Source of the DNA: Unio delphinus
Taxonomy: Eukaryota > Mollusca > Bivalvia > Unionida > Unionidae
Reading direction: 5' to 3'
DNA: 64,000 nt
NCBI GenBank assembly: GCA_029339505.1
Contig: JAQISU010000081.1
Coordinates: 19,626,501 to 19,690,500, forward strand
This document shows positions 51,193 to 64,000 of the stretch, piece by piece. The notes below the pieces were generated by a model. The model saw only the letters and a list, made by a program, of their open reading frames with translations, made no database searches and was not told the origin of the DNA. Every line of letters begins with the position of its first letter. Within the stretch, counting starts at the first letter, position 1. The translations under genes and the position numbers were made by a program.

Positions 51193-54100
51193 ATCATAAT
51201 AATCCTGTCTTCATTGACTTCATGTAGAATTCAATTAACATAATATGACTGTCTTCATTGACTTCATTTAGAATTCAGTTATCATAATATGACTGTCTTC
51301 ATTGACTTCATGTAGAATTCAATTATCATAATACCACTGTCTTCATTGACTTTATGTAGAATTCAGTTATCATAATATGACTGTCTTCATTGACTTCATG
51401 TAGAATTCAGTTATCATAATATGACTGTCTTCATTGACTTCATGTAGAATTCAATATCATAATATGACTGTCTTCATTGACTTCATGTAGAATTCAATAT
51501 CATAATATGACTCTCTTCATTGACTTCATGTAGAATTCAGTTATCATAATATGACTGTCTTCATTGACTTCATGTAGAATTCAATTATCATAATAATACA
51601 GTCTTCATTGACTTCATGTAGAATTCAATTAACATAATATGACTGTCTTCATTGACTTCATGTAGAATTCAATTATCATAATATGCCTGTCTTCATTGAC
51701 TTCATGTAGAAGTCAATTATCATTATACGACTGTCTTCATTGACTTCATGTAGAATTCAATTATCATAATACGAGTGTCTTCATTGACTTCATGTAGAAT
51801 TCAGTTATCATAATATCACTGTCTTCATTGACTTCATGTAAAATTCAATTATCATAATAATACTGTCTTCATTGACTTCATGTAGAATTCAATTAACATA
51901 ATATGACTGTCTTCATTGACTTCATGTAGAATTCAGTTATCATTATAATACTGTCTTTATTGACTTCATGTAGAATTCAATTAACATAATATGACTGTCT
52001 TCATTGACTTCGTGTAGAATTCAGTTATCATAATATGACTGTCTTCATTGACTTCATGTAGAATTCAATTATCATAATATGACTGTCTTCATTGACTTCA
52101 TGTAGAATTCAATTAACATAATATGACTGTCTACATTGACTTCATGTAGAATTCAATATCATAATATGACTGTCTTCATTGACTTCATGTAGAATTCAGT
52201 TATCATAATAATACTGTCTTCATTGACTTCATGTATCATAATATAACTGTCTTCCTTGACTTGACTTCATGTAGAATTCAATTATCATAATATGACTGTC
52301 TTTATTGACTCCATGTAGAATTCAATTATCATGATATGACTGTCTTCATTGACTTCATGTAGAATTCAATTATCATAATATGACTGTCTTCATTGACTTC
52401 ATGTAGAATTCAATTATCATAATATGACTGTCTTCATTGACTTCATGTAGAATTCAATTATCATAATAATACTGTTTTCATTGAATTCATGTAGAATTCA
52501 ATTATCATATTATGACTGTCTTCATTGACTTCATTTAGAATTCAATTATCAAAATATGACTGTCTTAATTGACTTCATGTAGAATTCAATTATCATAATA
52601 ATACTGTCTTCATTGACTTCATGTAGAATTCAATATCATAATATGACTGTCTTCATTGACTTCATGTAGAATTCAATTATCATAATATAACTGTCTTCAT
52701 TGACTTCATGTAGAATTCAATTAACATAATATGACTGTCTTCATTGACTTCGTGTAGAATTCAGTTATCATAATATGACTGTCTTCATTGACTTCATGTA
52801 GAATTCAATTAACATAATATGACTGTTTTCATTGACTTCATGTAGAATTCAGTTATCATAATAATACTGTCTTCATTGACTTCATGTAGAATTCACTTAA
52901 CATAATATGACTGTCTTCATTGACTTCATGTAGAATTCAGTTATCATAATATGACTGTCTTCATTGACTTCATGTAGAATTCAATTAACATAATATGACT
53001 GTTTTCATTGACTTCATGTAGAATTCAGTTATCATAATAATACTGTCTTCATTGACTTCATGTAGAATTCAAATAACATAATATGACTGTCTTTATTGAC
53101 TTCATGTAGAATTCAATTAACATAATATGACTGTCTTCATTGACTTCATGTAGAATTCAATTATCATAATATGACTGTCTTCATTGACTTCATCTGGAAT
53201 TCAATTAACATAATATGACTGTCTTCATTGACTTTGTGTAGAATTCAGTTATCATAATATGACTGTCTTCATTGACTTCATGTAGAATTCAATTATCATA
53301 ATATGATTGTCTTCATTGACTTCATGTAGAATTCAGTTATCATAGTAATACTGTCTTCATTGACTTCATGGAGAATTCAATTATCATAATATGACTGTCT
53401 TCATTGACTTCATGTAGAATTCAGTTATCATAATAATACTGTCTTCATTGACTTCATGTAGAATTCAATTATCATTATATGACTGTCTTCATTGACTTCA
53501 TGTAGAATTCAATTATCATAATATGACTGTCTTCATTGACTTCATGTAGAATTCAATATCATAATATGACTGTCTTCATTGACTTCATGTAGAATTCAAT
53601 TAACATAATATGACTGTCTTCATTGACTTCATGTAGAATTCAGTTATCATAATATGACTGTCTTCATTGACTTCATGTAGAATTCAGTTATCATAATATG
53701 ACTGTCTTCATTGACTTCATGTAGAATTCAATTATCATAATAATCCTGTCTTCATTGACTTCATGTAGAATTCAATTAACATAATATGACTGTCTTCATT
53801 GACTTCATGTAGAATTCAGTTATCATAATATGACTGTCTTCATTGACTTCATGTAGAATTCAATTATCATAATACCACTGTCTTCATTGACTTTATGTAG
53901 AATTCAGTTATCATAATATGACTGTCTTCATTGACTTCATGTAGAATTCAGTTATCATAATATGACTGTCTTCATTGACTTCATGTAGAATTCAATATCA
54001 TAATATGACTGTCTTCATTGACTTCATGTAGAATTCAATATCATAATATGACTCTCTTCATTGACTTCATGTAGAATTCAGTTATCATAATATGACTGTC

Positions 54101-54780
54101 ATCATTGACTTCATGTAGAATTCAATTATCATAATAATACAGTCTTCATTGACTTCATGTAGAATTCAATTAACATAATATGACTGTCTTCATTGACTTC
54201 ATGTAGAATTCAATTATCATAATATGCCTGTCTTCATTGACTTCATGTAGAAGTCAATTATCATTATACGACTGTCTTCATTGACTTCATGTAGAATTCA
54301 ATTATCATAATACGAGTGTCTTCATTGACTTCATGTAGAATTCAGTTATCATAATATCACTGTCTTCATTGACTTCATGTAAAATTCAATTATCATAATA
54401 ATACTGTCTTCATTGACTTCATGTAGAATTCAATTAACATAATATGACTGTCTTCATTGACTTCATGTAGAATTCAGTTATCATTATAATACTGTCTTTA
54501 TTGACTTCATGTAGAATTCAATTAACATAATATGACTGTCTTCATTGACTTCGTGTAGAATTCAGTTATCATAATATGACTGTCTTCATTGACTTCATGT
54601 AGAATTCAATTATCATAATATGACTGTCTTTATTGACTTCATGTAGAATTCAATTAACATAATATGACTGTCTACATTGACTTCATGTAGAATTCAATAT
54701 CATAATATGACTGTCTTCATTGACTTCATGTAGAATTCAGTTATCATAATAATACTGTCTTCATTGACTTCATGTATCAT
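51193..54780 (+). repeat. 2541-bp tandem duplication in right array
   Basis: Rare variants recur at 2541 bp: AATCCTGTC at 51201 and 53742, and TGTAGAAGTCAATTATC at 51705 and 54246. A further copy of the latter, at 54850, is 604 bp on, so a shorter duplication follows. The outer boundaries are approximate. Confidence 0.75.
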
Positions 54781-56337
54781 AATATAACTGTCTTCATTGA
54801 CTTCATGTAGAATTCAATTAACATAATATGACTGTCTTCATTGACTTCATGTAGAAGTCAATTATCATTATACGACTGTCTTCATTGACTTCATGTAGAA
54901 TTCAATTATCATAATACGAGTGTCTTCATTGACTTCATGTAGAATTCAGTTATCATAATATCACTGTCTTCATTGACTTCATGTAAAATTCAATTATCAT
55001 AATAATACTGTCTTCATTGACTTCATGTAGAATTCAATTAACATAATATGACTGTCTTCATTGACTTCATGTAGAATTCAGTTATCATTATAATACTGTC
55101 TTTATTGACTTCATGTAGAATTCAATTAACATAATATGACTGTCTTCATTGACTTCGTGTAGAATTCAGTTATCATAATATGACTGTCTTCATTGACTTC
55201 ATGTAGAATTCAATTATCATAATATGACTGTCTTCATTGACTTCATGTAGAATTCAATTAACATAATATGACTGTCTACATTGACTTCATGTAGAATTCA
55301 ATATCATAATATGACTGCCTTCATTGACTTCATGTAGAATTCAGTTATCATAATAATACTGTCTTCATTGACTTCATGTATCATAATATAACTGTCTTCA
55401 TTGACTTGACTTCATGTAGAATTCAATTATCATAATATGAATGTCTTTATTGACTCCATGTAGAATTCAATTATCATGATATGACTGTCTTCATTGACTT
55501 CATGTAGAATTCAATTATCATAATATGACTGTCTTCATTGACTTCATGTAGAATTCAGTTATCATAATATGACTGTCTTCATTGACTTCATGTAGAATTC
55601 AATTATCATTATAATACTGTTTTCATTGAATTCATGTAGAATTCAATTATCATAATATGACTGTCTTCATTGACTTCATTTAGAATTCAATTATCAAAAT
55701 ATGACTGTCTTCTTTGACTTCATGTAGAATTCAATTATCATAATAATACTGTCTTCATTGACTTCATGTAGAATTCAATATCATAATATGACTGTCTTCA
55801 TTGACTTCATGTAGAATTCAATTATCATAATATGACTGTCTTCATTGACTTCATGTAGAATTCAATTAACATAATATGACTGTCTTCATTGACTTCGTGT
55901 AGAATTCAGTTATCATAATATGACTGTCTTCATTGACTTCATGTAGAATTCAATTAACATAATATGACTGTTTTCATTGACTTCATGTAGAATTCAGTTA
56001 TCATAATAATACTGTCTTCATTGACTTCATGTAGAATTCACTTAACATAATATGACTGTCTTCATTGACTTCATGTAGAATTCAGTTATCATAATATGAC
56101 TGTCTTCATTGACTTCATGTAGAATTCAATTAACATAATATGACTGTTTTCATTGACTTCATGTAGAATTCAGTTATCATAATAATACTGTCTTCATTGA
56201 CTTCATGTAGAATTCAAATAACATAATATGACTGTCTTTATTGACTTCATGTAGAATTCAATTAACATAATATGACTGTCTTCATTGACTTCATGTAGAA
56301 TTCAATTATCATAATATGACTGTCTTCATTGACTTCA

Positions 56338-59300
56338 TCTGGAATTCAATTAACATAATATGACTGTCTTCATTGACTTCGTGTAGAATTCAGTTATCAT
56401 AATATGACTGTCTTCATTGACTTCATGTAGAATTCAATTATCATAATATGATTGTCTTCATTGACTTCATGTAGAATTCAGTTATCATAGTAATACTGTC
56501 TTCATTGACTTCATGGAGAATTCAATTATCATAATATGACTGTCTTCATTGACTTCATGTAGAATTCAGTTATCATAATAATACTGTCTTCATTGACTTC
56601 ATGTATCATAATATAACTGTCTTCATTGACTTGACTTCATGTAGAATTCACTTATCATAATATGACTGTCTTTATTGACTCCATGTAGAATTCAATTATC
56701 ATGATATGACTGTCTTCATTGACTTCATGTAGAATTCAATTATCATAATATGACTGTCTTCATTGACTTCATGTAGAATTCAATTATCATAATATGACTG
56801 TCTTCATTGACTTCATGTAGAATTCAATTATCATAATAATACTGTTTTCATTGAATTCATGTAGAATTCAATTATCATAATATGACTGTCTTCATTGACT
56901 TCATTTAGAATTCAATTATCAAAATATGACTGTCTTCTTTGACTTCATGTAGAATTCAATTATCATAATAATACTGTCTTCATTGACTTCATGTAGAATT
57001 CAATATCATAATATGACTGTCTTCATTGACTTCATGTAGAATTCAATTATCATAATATGACTGTCTTCATTGACTTCATGTAGAATTCAATTAACATAAT
57101 ATGACTGTCTTCATTGACTTCGTGTAGAATTCAGTTATCATAATATGACTGTCTTCATTGACTTCATGTAGAATTCAATTAACATAATATGACTGTTTTC
57201 ATTGACTTCATGTAGAATTCAGTTATCATAATAATACTGTCTTCATTGACTTCATGTAGAATTCACTTAACATAATATGACTGTCTTCATTGACTTCATG
57301 TAGAATTCAGTTATCATAATATGACTGTCTTCATTGACTTCATGTAGAATTCAATTAACATAATATGACTGTTTTCATTGACTTCATGTAGAATTCAGTT
57401 ATCATAATAATACTGTCTTCATTGACTTCATGTAGAATTCAAATAACATAATATGACTGTCTTTATTGACTTCATGTAGAATTCAATTAACATAATATGA
57501 CTGTCTTCATTGACTTCATGTAGAATTCAATTATCATAATATGACTGTCTTCATTGACTTCATCTGGAATTCAATTAACATAATATGACTGTCTTCATTG
57601 ACTTCGTGTAGAATTCAGTTATCATAATATGACTGTCTTCATTGACTTCATGTAGAATTCAATTATCGTAATATGATTGTCTTCATTGACTTCATGTAGA
57701 ATTCAGTTATCATAGTAATACTGTCTTCATTGACTTCATGGAGAATTCAATTATCATAATATGACTGTCTTCATTGACTTCATGTAGAATTCAGTTATCA
57801 TAATATAACTGTCTTCATTTACTTCATGTAGAATTCAATTATCAAAATATGACTGTCTTCATTGACTTCATGTAGAATTCAATTATCATAATATGACTGT
57901 CTTCATTGGCTTCATGTAGAATTCAATATCATGATATAACTGTCTTCATTGACTTCATGTAGAATTCAATATCATAATATGACTGTCTTCATTGACTTCA
58001 TGTAGAATTCAGTTATCATAATAATTCTGTCTTCATTGACTTCATGTAGAATTCAGTTATCATAATATGACTGTCTTCATGGACTTCATGTGTAGAATTC
58101 AGTTATCATAATAATACTGTCTTCATTGACTTCATGTAGAATTCAATATCATAATATGACTGTCTTCATTGACTTCATGTAGAATTCAATTATCATAGTA
58201 ATACTGTCTTCATTGACTTCATGTAGAATTCAATTATCATAAAATGACTGTCTTCATTGACTTCATGTAGAATTCAGTTGTCATAATAATACTGTCTTCA
58301 TTGACTTCATGTAGAATTCAATTATCATAATAATACTGTCTTCATTGACTTCATGTAGAATTCAATTATCATAATAATACGGTCTTCATTGACTTCATGT
58401 ATTATTCAATTATCATAATATGACTGTCTTCATTGACTTCATGTAGAATTCAATTATCATAATAATACTGTATTCATTGACTTCATGTAGAATTCAATTA
58501 TCATAATAATACGGTCTTCATTGACTTCATGCAGAATTCAATTATCATTATATGACTGTCTTCATTGACTTCATGTAGAATTCAGTTATCATAATAATAC
58601 TCTCTTCATTGACTTCATGTAGAATTCAATTATCATTATATGACTGTCTTCATTGACTTCATGTAGAATTCAATTATCATAATATGACTGTCTTCATTGA
58701 CTTCATGTAGAATTCAATATCATAATATGCCTGTCTTCATTGACTTCATGTAGAATTCAATTATCATAATACCACTGTCTTCATTGACTTTATGTAGAAT
58801 TCAGTTATCATAATATGACTGTCTTCATTGACTTCATGTAGAATTCAGTTATCATAATATGACTGTCTTCATTGACTTCATGTAGAATTCAATTAACATA
58901 ATATGACTGTCTTCATTGACTTCATGTAGAATTCAGTTATCATAATATGACTGTCTTCATTGACTTCATGTAGAATTCAGTTATCATAATATGACTGTCT
59001 TCATTGACTTCATGTAGAATTCAATTATCATAATAATACTGTCTTCATTGACTTCATGTAGAATTCAGTTAACATAATATGACTGTCTTCATTGACTTCA
59101 TGTAGAATTCAGTTATCATAATATGACTGTCTTCATTGACTTCATGTAGAATTCAATTATCATAATACCACTGTCTTCATTGACTTCATGTAGAATTCAG
59201 TTATCATAATATGACTGTCTTCATTGACTTCATGTAGAATTCAGTTATCATAATATGACTGTCTTCATTGACTTCATGTAGAATTCAATATCATAATATG

Positions 59301-62300
59301 ACTGTCTTCATTGACTTCATGTAGAATTCAATATCATAATATGACTGTCTTCATTGACTTCATGTAGAATTCAGTTATCATAATATGACTGTCTTCATTG
59401 ACTTCATGTAGAATTCAATTATCATAATAATACAGTCTTCATTGACTTCATGTAGAATTCAATTAACATAATATGACTGTCTTCATTGACTTCATGTAGA
59501 ATTCAATTATCATAATATGCCTGTCTTCATTGACTTCATGTAGAAGTCAATTATCATTATACGACTGTCTTCATTGACTTCATGTAGAATTCAATTATCA
59601 TAATACGAGTGTCTTCATTGACTTTATGTAGAATTCAGTTATCATAATATCACTGTCTTCATTGACTTCATGTAAAATTCAATTATCATAATGATACTGT
59701 CTTCATTGACTTCATGTAGAATTCAATTAACATAATATGACTGTCTTCATTGACTTCATGTAGAATTCAGTTATCATTATAATACTGTCTTCATTGACTT
59801 CATGTAGAATTCAATTAACATAATATGACTGTCTTCATTGACTTCATGTAGAATTCAGTTATCATAATATGACTGTCTTCATTGACTTCATGTAGAATTC
59901 AATTAACATAATATGACTGTTTTCATTGACTTCATGTAGAATTCGGTTATCATAATAATACTGTCTTCATTGACTTCATGTAGAATTCAATTAACATAAT
60001 ATGACTGTCTTTATTGACTTCATGTAGAATTCAATTAACATAATATGACTGACTTCATTGACTTGATGTAGAATTCAATTATCATAATATGACTGTCTTC
60101 ATTGACTTCATGTAGAATTCAATCAACATAATATGACTGTCTTCATTGACTTCGTGTAGAATTCAGTTATCATAATATGACTGTCTTCATTGACTTCATG
60201 TAGAATTCAATTAACATAATATGACTGTTTTCATTGACTTCATGTAGAATTCAGTTATCATAATAATACTGTCTTCATTGACTTCATGTAGAATTCAAAT
60301 AACATAATATGACTGTCTTTATAGACTTCATGTAGAATTGAATTAACATAATATGACTGTCTTCATTGACTTCATGTAGAATTCAATTATCATAATATGA
60401 CTGTCTTCATTGACTTCATGTAGAATTCAGTTATCATAATAATACTGTCTTCATTGACTTCATGTAGAATTCAATTATCATAATATGACTGTCTTCATTG
60501 ACTTCATGTAGAATTCAATATCATAATATAACTGTCTTCATTGACTTCATGTAGAATTCAATTATCAAAATATGACTGTCTTCATTGACTTCATGTAGAA
60601 TTCAATTATCATAATATGACTGTCTTCATTGACTTCATCTGGAATTCAATTAACATAATATGACTGTCTTCATTGACTTCGTGTAGAATTCAGTTATCAT
60701 AATATGACTGTCTTCATTGACTTCATGTAGAATTCAATTATCATAATATGATTGTCTTCATTGACTTCATGTAGAATTCAGTTATCATAGTAATACTGTC
60801 TTCATTGACTTCATGGAGAATTCAATTATCATAATATGACTGTCTTCATTGACTTCATGTAGAATTCAGTTATCATAATAATACTGTCTTCATTGACTTC
60901 ATGTATCATAATATAACTGTCTTCATTGACTTGACTTCATGTAGAATTCAATTATCATAATATGACTGTCTTTATTGACTCCATGTAGAATTCAATTATC
61001 ATGATATGACTGTCTTCATTGACTTCATGTAGAATTCAATTATCATAATATGACTGTCTTCATTGACTTCATGTAGAATTCAATTATCATAATATGACTG
61101 TCTTCATTGACTTCATGTAGAATTCAATTATCATAATAATACTGTTTTCATTGAATTCATGTAGAATTCAATTATCATAATATGACTGTCTTCATTGACT
61201 TCATTTAGAATTCAATTATCAAAATATGACTGTCTTCTTTGACTTCATGTAGAATTCAATTATCATAATAATACTGTCTTCATTGACTTCATGTAGAATT
61301 CAATATCATAATATGACTGTCTTCATTGACTTCATGTAGAATTCAATTATCATAATATGACTGTCTTCATTGACTTCATGTAGAATTCAATTAACATAAT
61401 ATGACTGTCTTCATTGACTTCGTGTAGAATTCAGTTATCATAATATGACTGTCTTCATTGACTTCATGTAGAATTCAATTAACATAATATGACTGTTTTC
61501 ATTGACTTCATGTAGAATTCAGTTATCATAATAATACTGTCTTCATTGACTTCATGTAGAATTCACTTAACATAATATGACTGTCTTCATTGACTTCATG
61601 TAGAATTCAGTTATCATAATATGACTGTCTTCATTGACTTCATGTAGAATTCAATTAACATAATATGACTGTTTTCATTGACTTCATGTAGAATTCAGTT
61701 ATCATAATAATACTGTCTTCATTGACTTCATGTAGAATTCAAATAACATAATATGACTGTCTTTATTGACTTCATGTAGAATTCAATTAACATAATATGA
61801 CTGTCTTCATTGACTTCATGTAGAATTCAATTATCATAATATGACTGTCTTCATTGACTTCATCTGGAATTCAATTAACATAATATGACTGTCTTCATTG
61901 ACTTCGTGTAGAATTCAGTTATCATAATATGACTGTCTTCATTGACTTCATGTAGAATTCAATTATCGTAATATGATTGTCTTCATTGACTTCATGTAGA
62001 ATCCAGTTATCATAGTAATACTGTCTTCATTGACTTCATGGAGAATTCAATTATCATAATATGACTGTCTTCATTGACTTCATGTAGAATTCAGTTATCA
62101 TAATATAACTGTCTTCATTTACTTCATGTAGAATTCAATTATCAAAATATGACTGTCTTCATTGACTTCATGTAGAATTCAATTATCATAATATGACTGT
62201 CTTCATTGGCTTCATGTAGAATTCAATATCATGATATAACTGTCTTCATTGACTTCATGTAGAATTCAATATCATAATATGACTGTCTTCATTGACTTCA

Positions 62301-64000
62301 TGTAGAATTCAATTATCATAATATGACTGTCTTCACTGACTTCATGTAGAATTCAATTAACATTATATGACTGTCTTCATTGACTTCATGTAGAATTCAG
62401 TTATCATAATAATTCTGTCTTCATTGACTTCATGTAGAATTCAGTTATCATAATATGACTGTCTTCATGGACTTCATGTGTAGAATTCAGTTATCATAAT
62501 AATACTGTCTTCATTGACTTCATGTAGAATTCAATATCATAATATGACTGTCTTCATTGACTTCATGTAGAATTCAATTATCATAGTAATACTGTCTTCA
62601 TTGACTTCATGTAGAATTCAATTATCATAAAATGACTGTCTTCATTGACTTCATGTAGAATTCAGTTGTCATAATAATACTGTCTTCATTGACTTCATGT
62701 AGAATTCAATTATCATAATAATACTGTCTTCATTGACTTCATGTAGAATTCAATTATCATAATAATACGGTCTTCATTGACTTCATGTATTATTCAATTA
62801 TCATAATATGACTGTCTTCATTGACTTCATGTAGAATTCAATTATCATAATAATACTGTATTCATTGACTTCATGTAGAATTCAATTATCATAATAATAC
62901 GGTCTTCATTGACTTCATGCAGAATTCAATTATCATTATATGACTGTCTTCATTGACTTCATGTAGAATTCAGTTATCATAATAATACTCTCTTCATTGA
63001 CTTCATGTAGAATTCAATTATCATTATATGACTGTCTTCATTGACTTCATGTAGAATTCAATTATCATAATATGACTGTCTTCATTGACTTCATGTAGAA
63101 TTCAATATCATAATATGCCTGTCTTCATTGACTTCATGTAGAATTCAATTATCATAATACCACTGTCTTCATTGACTTTATGTAGAATTCAGTTATCATA
63201 ATATGACTGTCTTCATTGACATTATGTAGAATTCAGTTATCATAATATGACTGTCTTCATTGACTTCATGTAGAATTCAATTAACATAATATGACTGTCT
63301 TCATTGACTTCATGTAGAATTCAGTTATCATAATATGACTGTCTTCATTGACTTCATGTAGAATTCAGTTATCATAATATGACTGTCTTCATTGACTTCA
63401 TGTAGAATTCAATTATCATAATAATACTGTCTTCATTGACTTCATGTAGAATTCAGTTAACATAATATGACTGTCTTCATTGACTTCATGTAGAATTCAG
63501 TTATCATAATATGACTGTCTTCATTGACTTCATGTAGAATTCAATTATCATAATACCACTGTCTTCATTGACTTCATGTAGAATTCAATTATCATTATAT
63601 GACTGTCTTCATTGACTTCATGTAGAATTCAATTATCATAATATGACTGTCTTCATTGACTTCATGTAGAATTCAATATCATAATATGCCTGTCTTCATT
63701 GACTTCATGTAGAATTCAATTATCATAATACCACTGTCTTCATTGACTTTATGTAGAATTCAGTTATCATAATATGACTGTCTTCATTGACATTATGTAG
63801 AATTCAGTTATCATAATATGACTGTCTTCATTGACTTCATGTAGAATTCAATTAACATAATATGACTGTCTTCATTGACTTCATGTAGAATTCAGTTATC
63901 ATAATATGACTGTCTTCATTGACTTCATGTAGAATTCAGTTATCATAATATGACTGTCTTCATTGACTTCATGTAGAATTCAATTATCATAATAATACTG
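56338..64000 (+). repeat. 4300-bp higher-order repeat with nested 1225-bp spacing
   Basis: The TCTGGAATTC variant lies at 56338, 57563, 60638 and 61863: spacing 1225 within each pair and exactly 4300 between pairs. CTTCATTGGCTTC at 57901 and 62201 also gives 4300. Later markers (TGTATTATTC at 58398 and 62786) give 4388, because the second copy gained two 44-bp units near 62303-62390. The second copy runs toward the window edge. Confidence 0.88.
63220..64000 (+). repeat. 571-bp tandem repeat at right edge
   Basis: The variant TTGACATTATGTAG occurs with its diagnostic base at 63220 and 63791, 571 bp apart, that is twelve 44-bp units plus one 43-bp unit. The second copy is cut by the window end. 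Confidence 0.8.

Larger units (their letters stand above)
50184..64000 (+). repeat. 44-bp EcoRI satellite array, right block
   Basis: Same monomer and orientation as the left block, about 310 copies, continuing past the right edge. Private variants not seen on the left include TTCATCTGGAATTC, TGTAGAAGTCAATTATCATT, TGTAAAATTCAATT, ATAATACCACTG and TGTATTATTCAATT. The 38-bp short unit with TTGACTTGACTTCA is shared with the left block. No genes. Confidence 0.98.

Overview
The window is eukaryotic, non-coding, AT-rich DNA dominated by tandem repeats. Three tRNA-headed SINE types and the general repeat style (GTAT/CATA microsatellites, degraded LINEs) point to a mollusc, most likely a bivalve. This is inferred from recognised repeat families; no host gene identifies the species. 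No intact protein-coding gene was found.

Layout. (1) 1-31048 is an uninterrupted satellite array with a 44-bp monomer (about 27% GC, one EcoRI site GAATTC per unit, roughly 700 copies). Diagnostic variant monomers recur at fixed distances, which shows several layers of higher-order repeat (about 1.39, 2.33, 2.71, 2.75, 6.47 and 7.9 kb). (2) 31049 to about 50183 is a foreign block of about 19.1 kb inside that array. It begins and ends with a 67-bp terminal inverted repeat (TIR, 2 mismatches). Each TIR runs straight into a second, unrelated satellite with a 115-117-bp period, about 10 units on the left and 8 on the right, in opposite orientation. The 44-bp array resumes on the right in a phase that overlaps the left edge by 8 bp (ATAAAATG/ATAATATG). 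I read this as one very large DNA transposon with satellite-bearing terminal arms, inserted into the EcoRI-type satellite. (3) 50184-64000 is the 44-bp array again (about 310 copies), with its own higher-order repeats (2541, 1225, 4300 and 571 bp) and private variants. Both arrays run off the window edges.

Inside the element, between the inverted arms, are: a degenerate older stretch of the 115-bp satellite; a decayed minus-strand gene with at least two coding-looking exons broken by frameshifts and one stop; a possible solo LTR of about 870 bp between two GTAT microsatellites; four or five SINE copies, one with a perfect 12-13-bp target duplication; two adjacent LINE reverse-transcriptase remnants; a minisatellite of about 590 bp; and several long microsatellites. 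No transposase is visible, so the element is either non-autonomous or has lost its transposase.

No pathway links these parts. The biological interest is structural: a giant TIR element whose ends are palindrome-rich tandem arrays, embedded in a short-monomer satellite that has evolved by in-register unequal exchange on both sides of the insertion.
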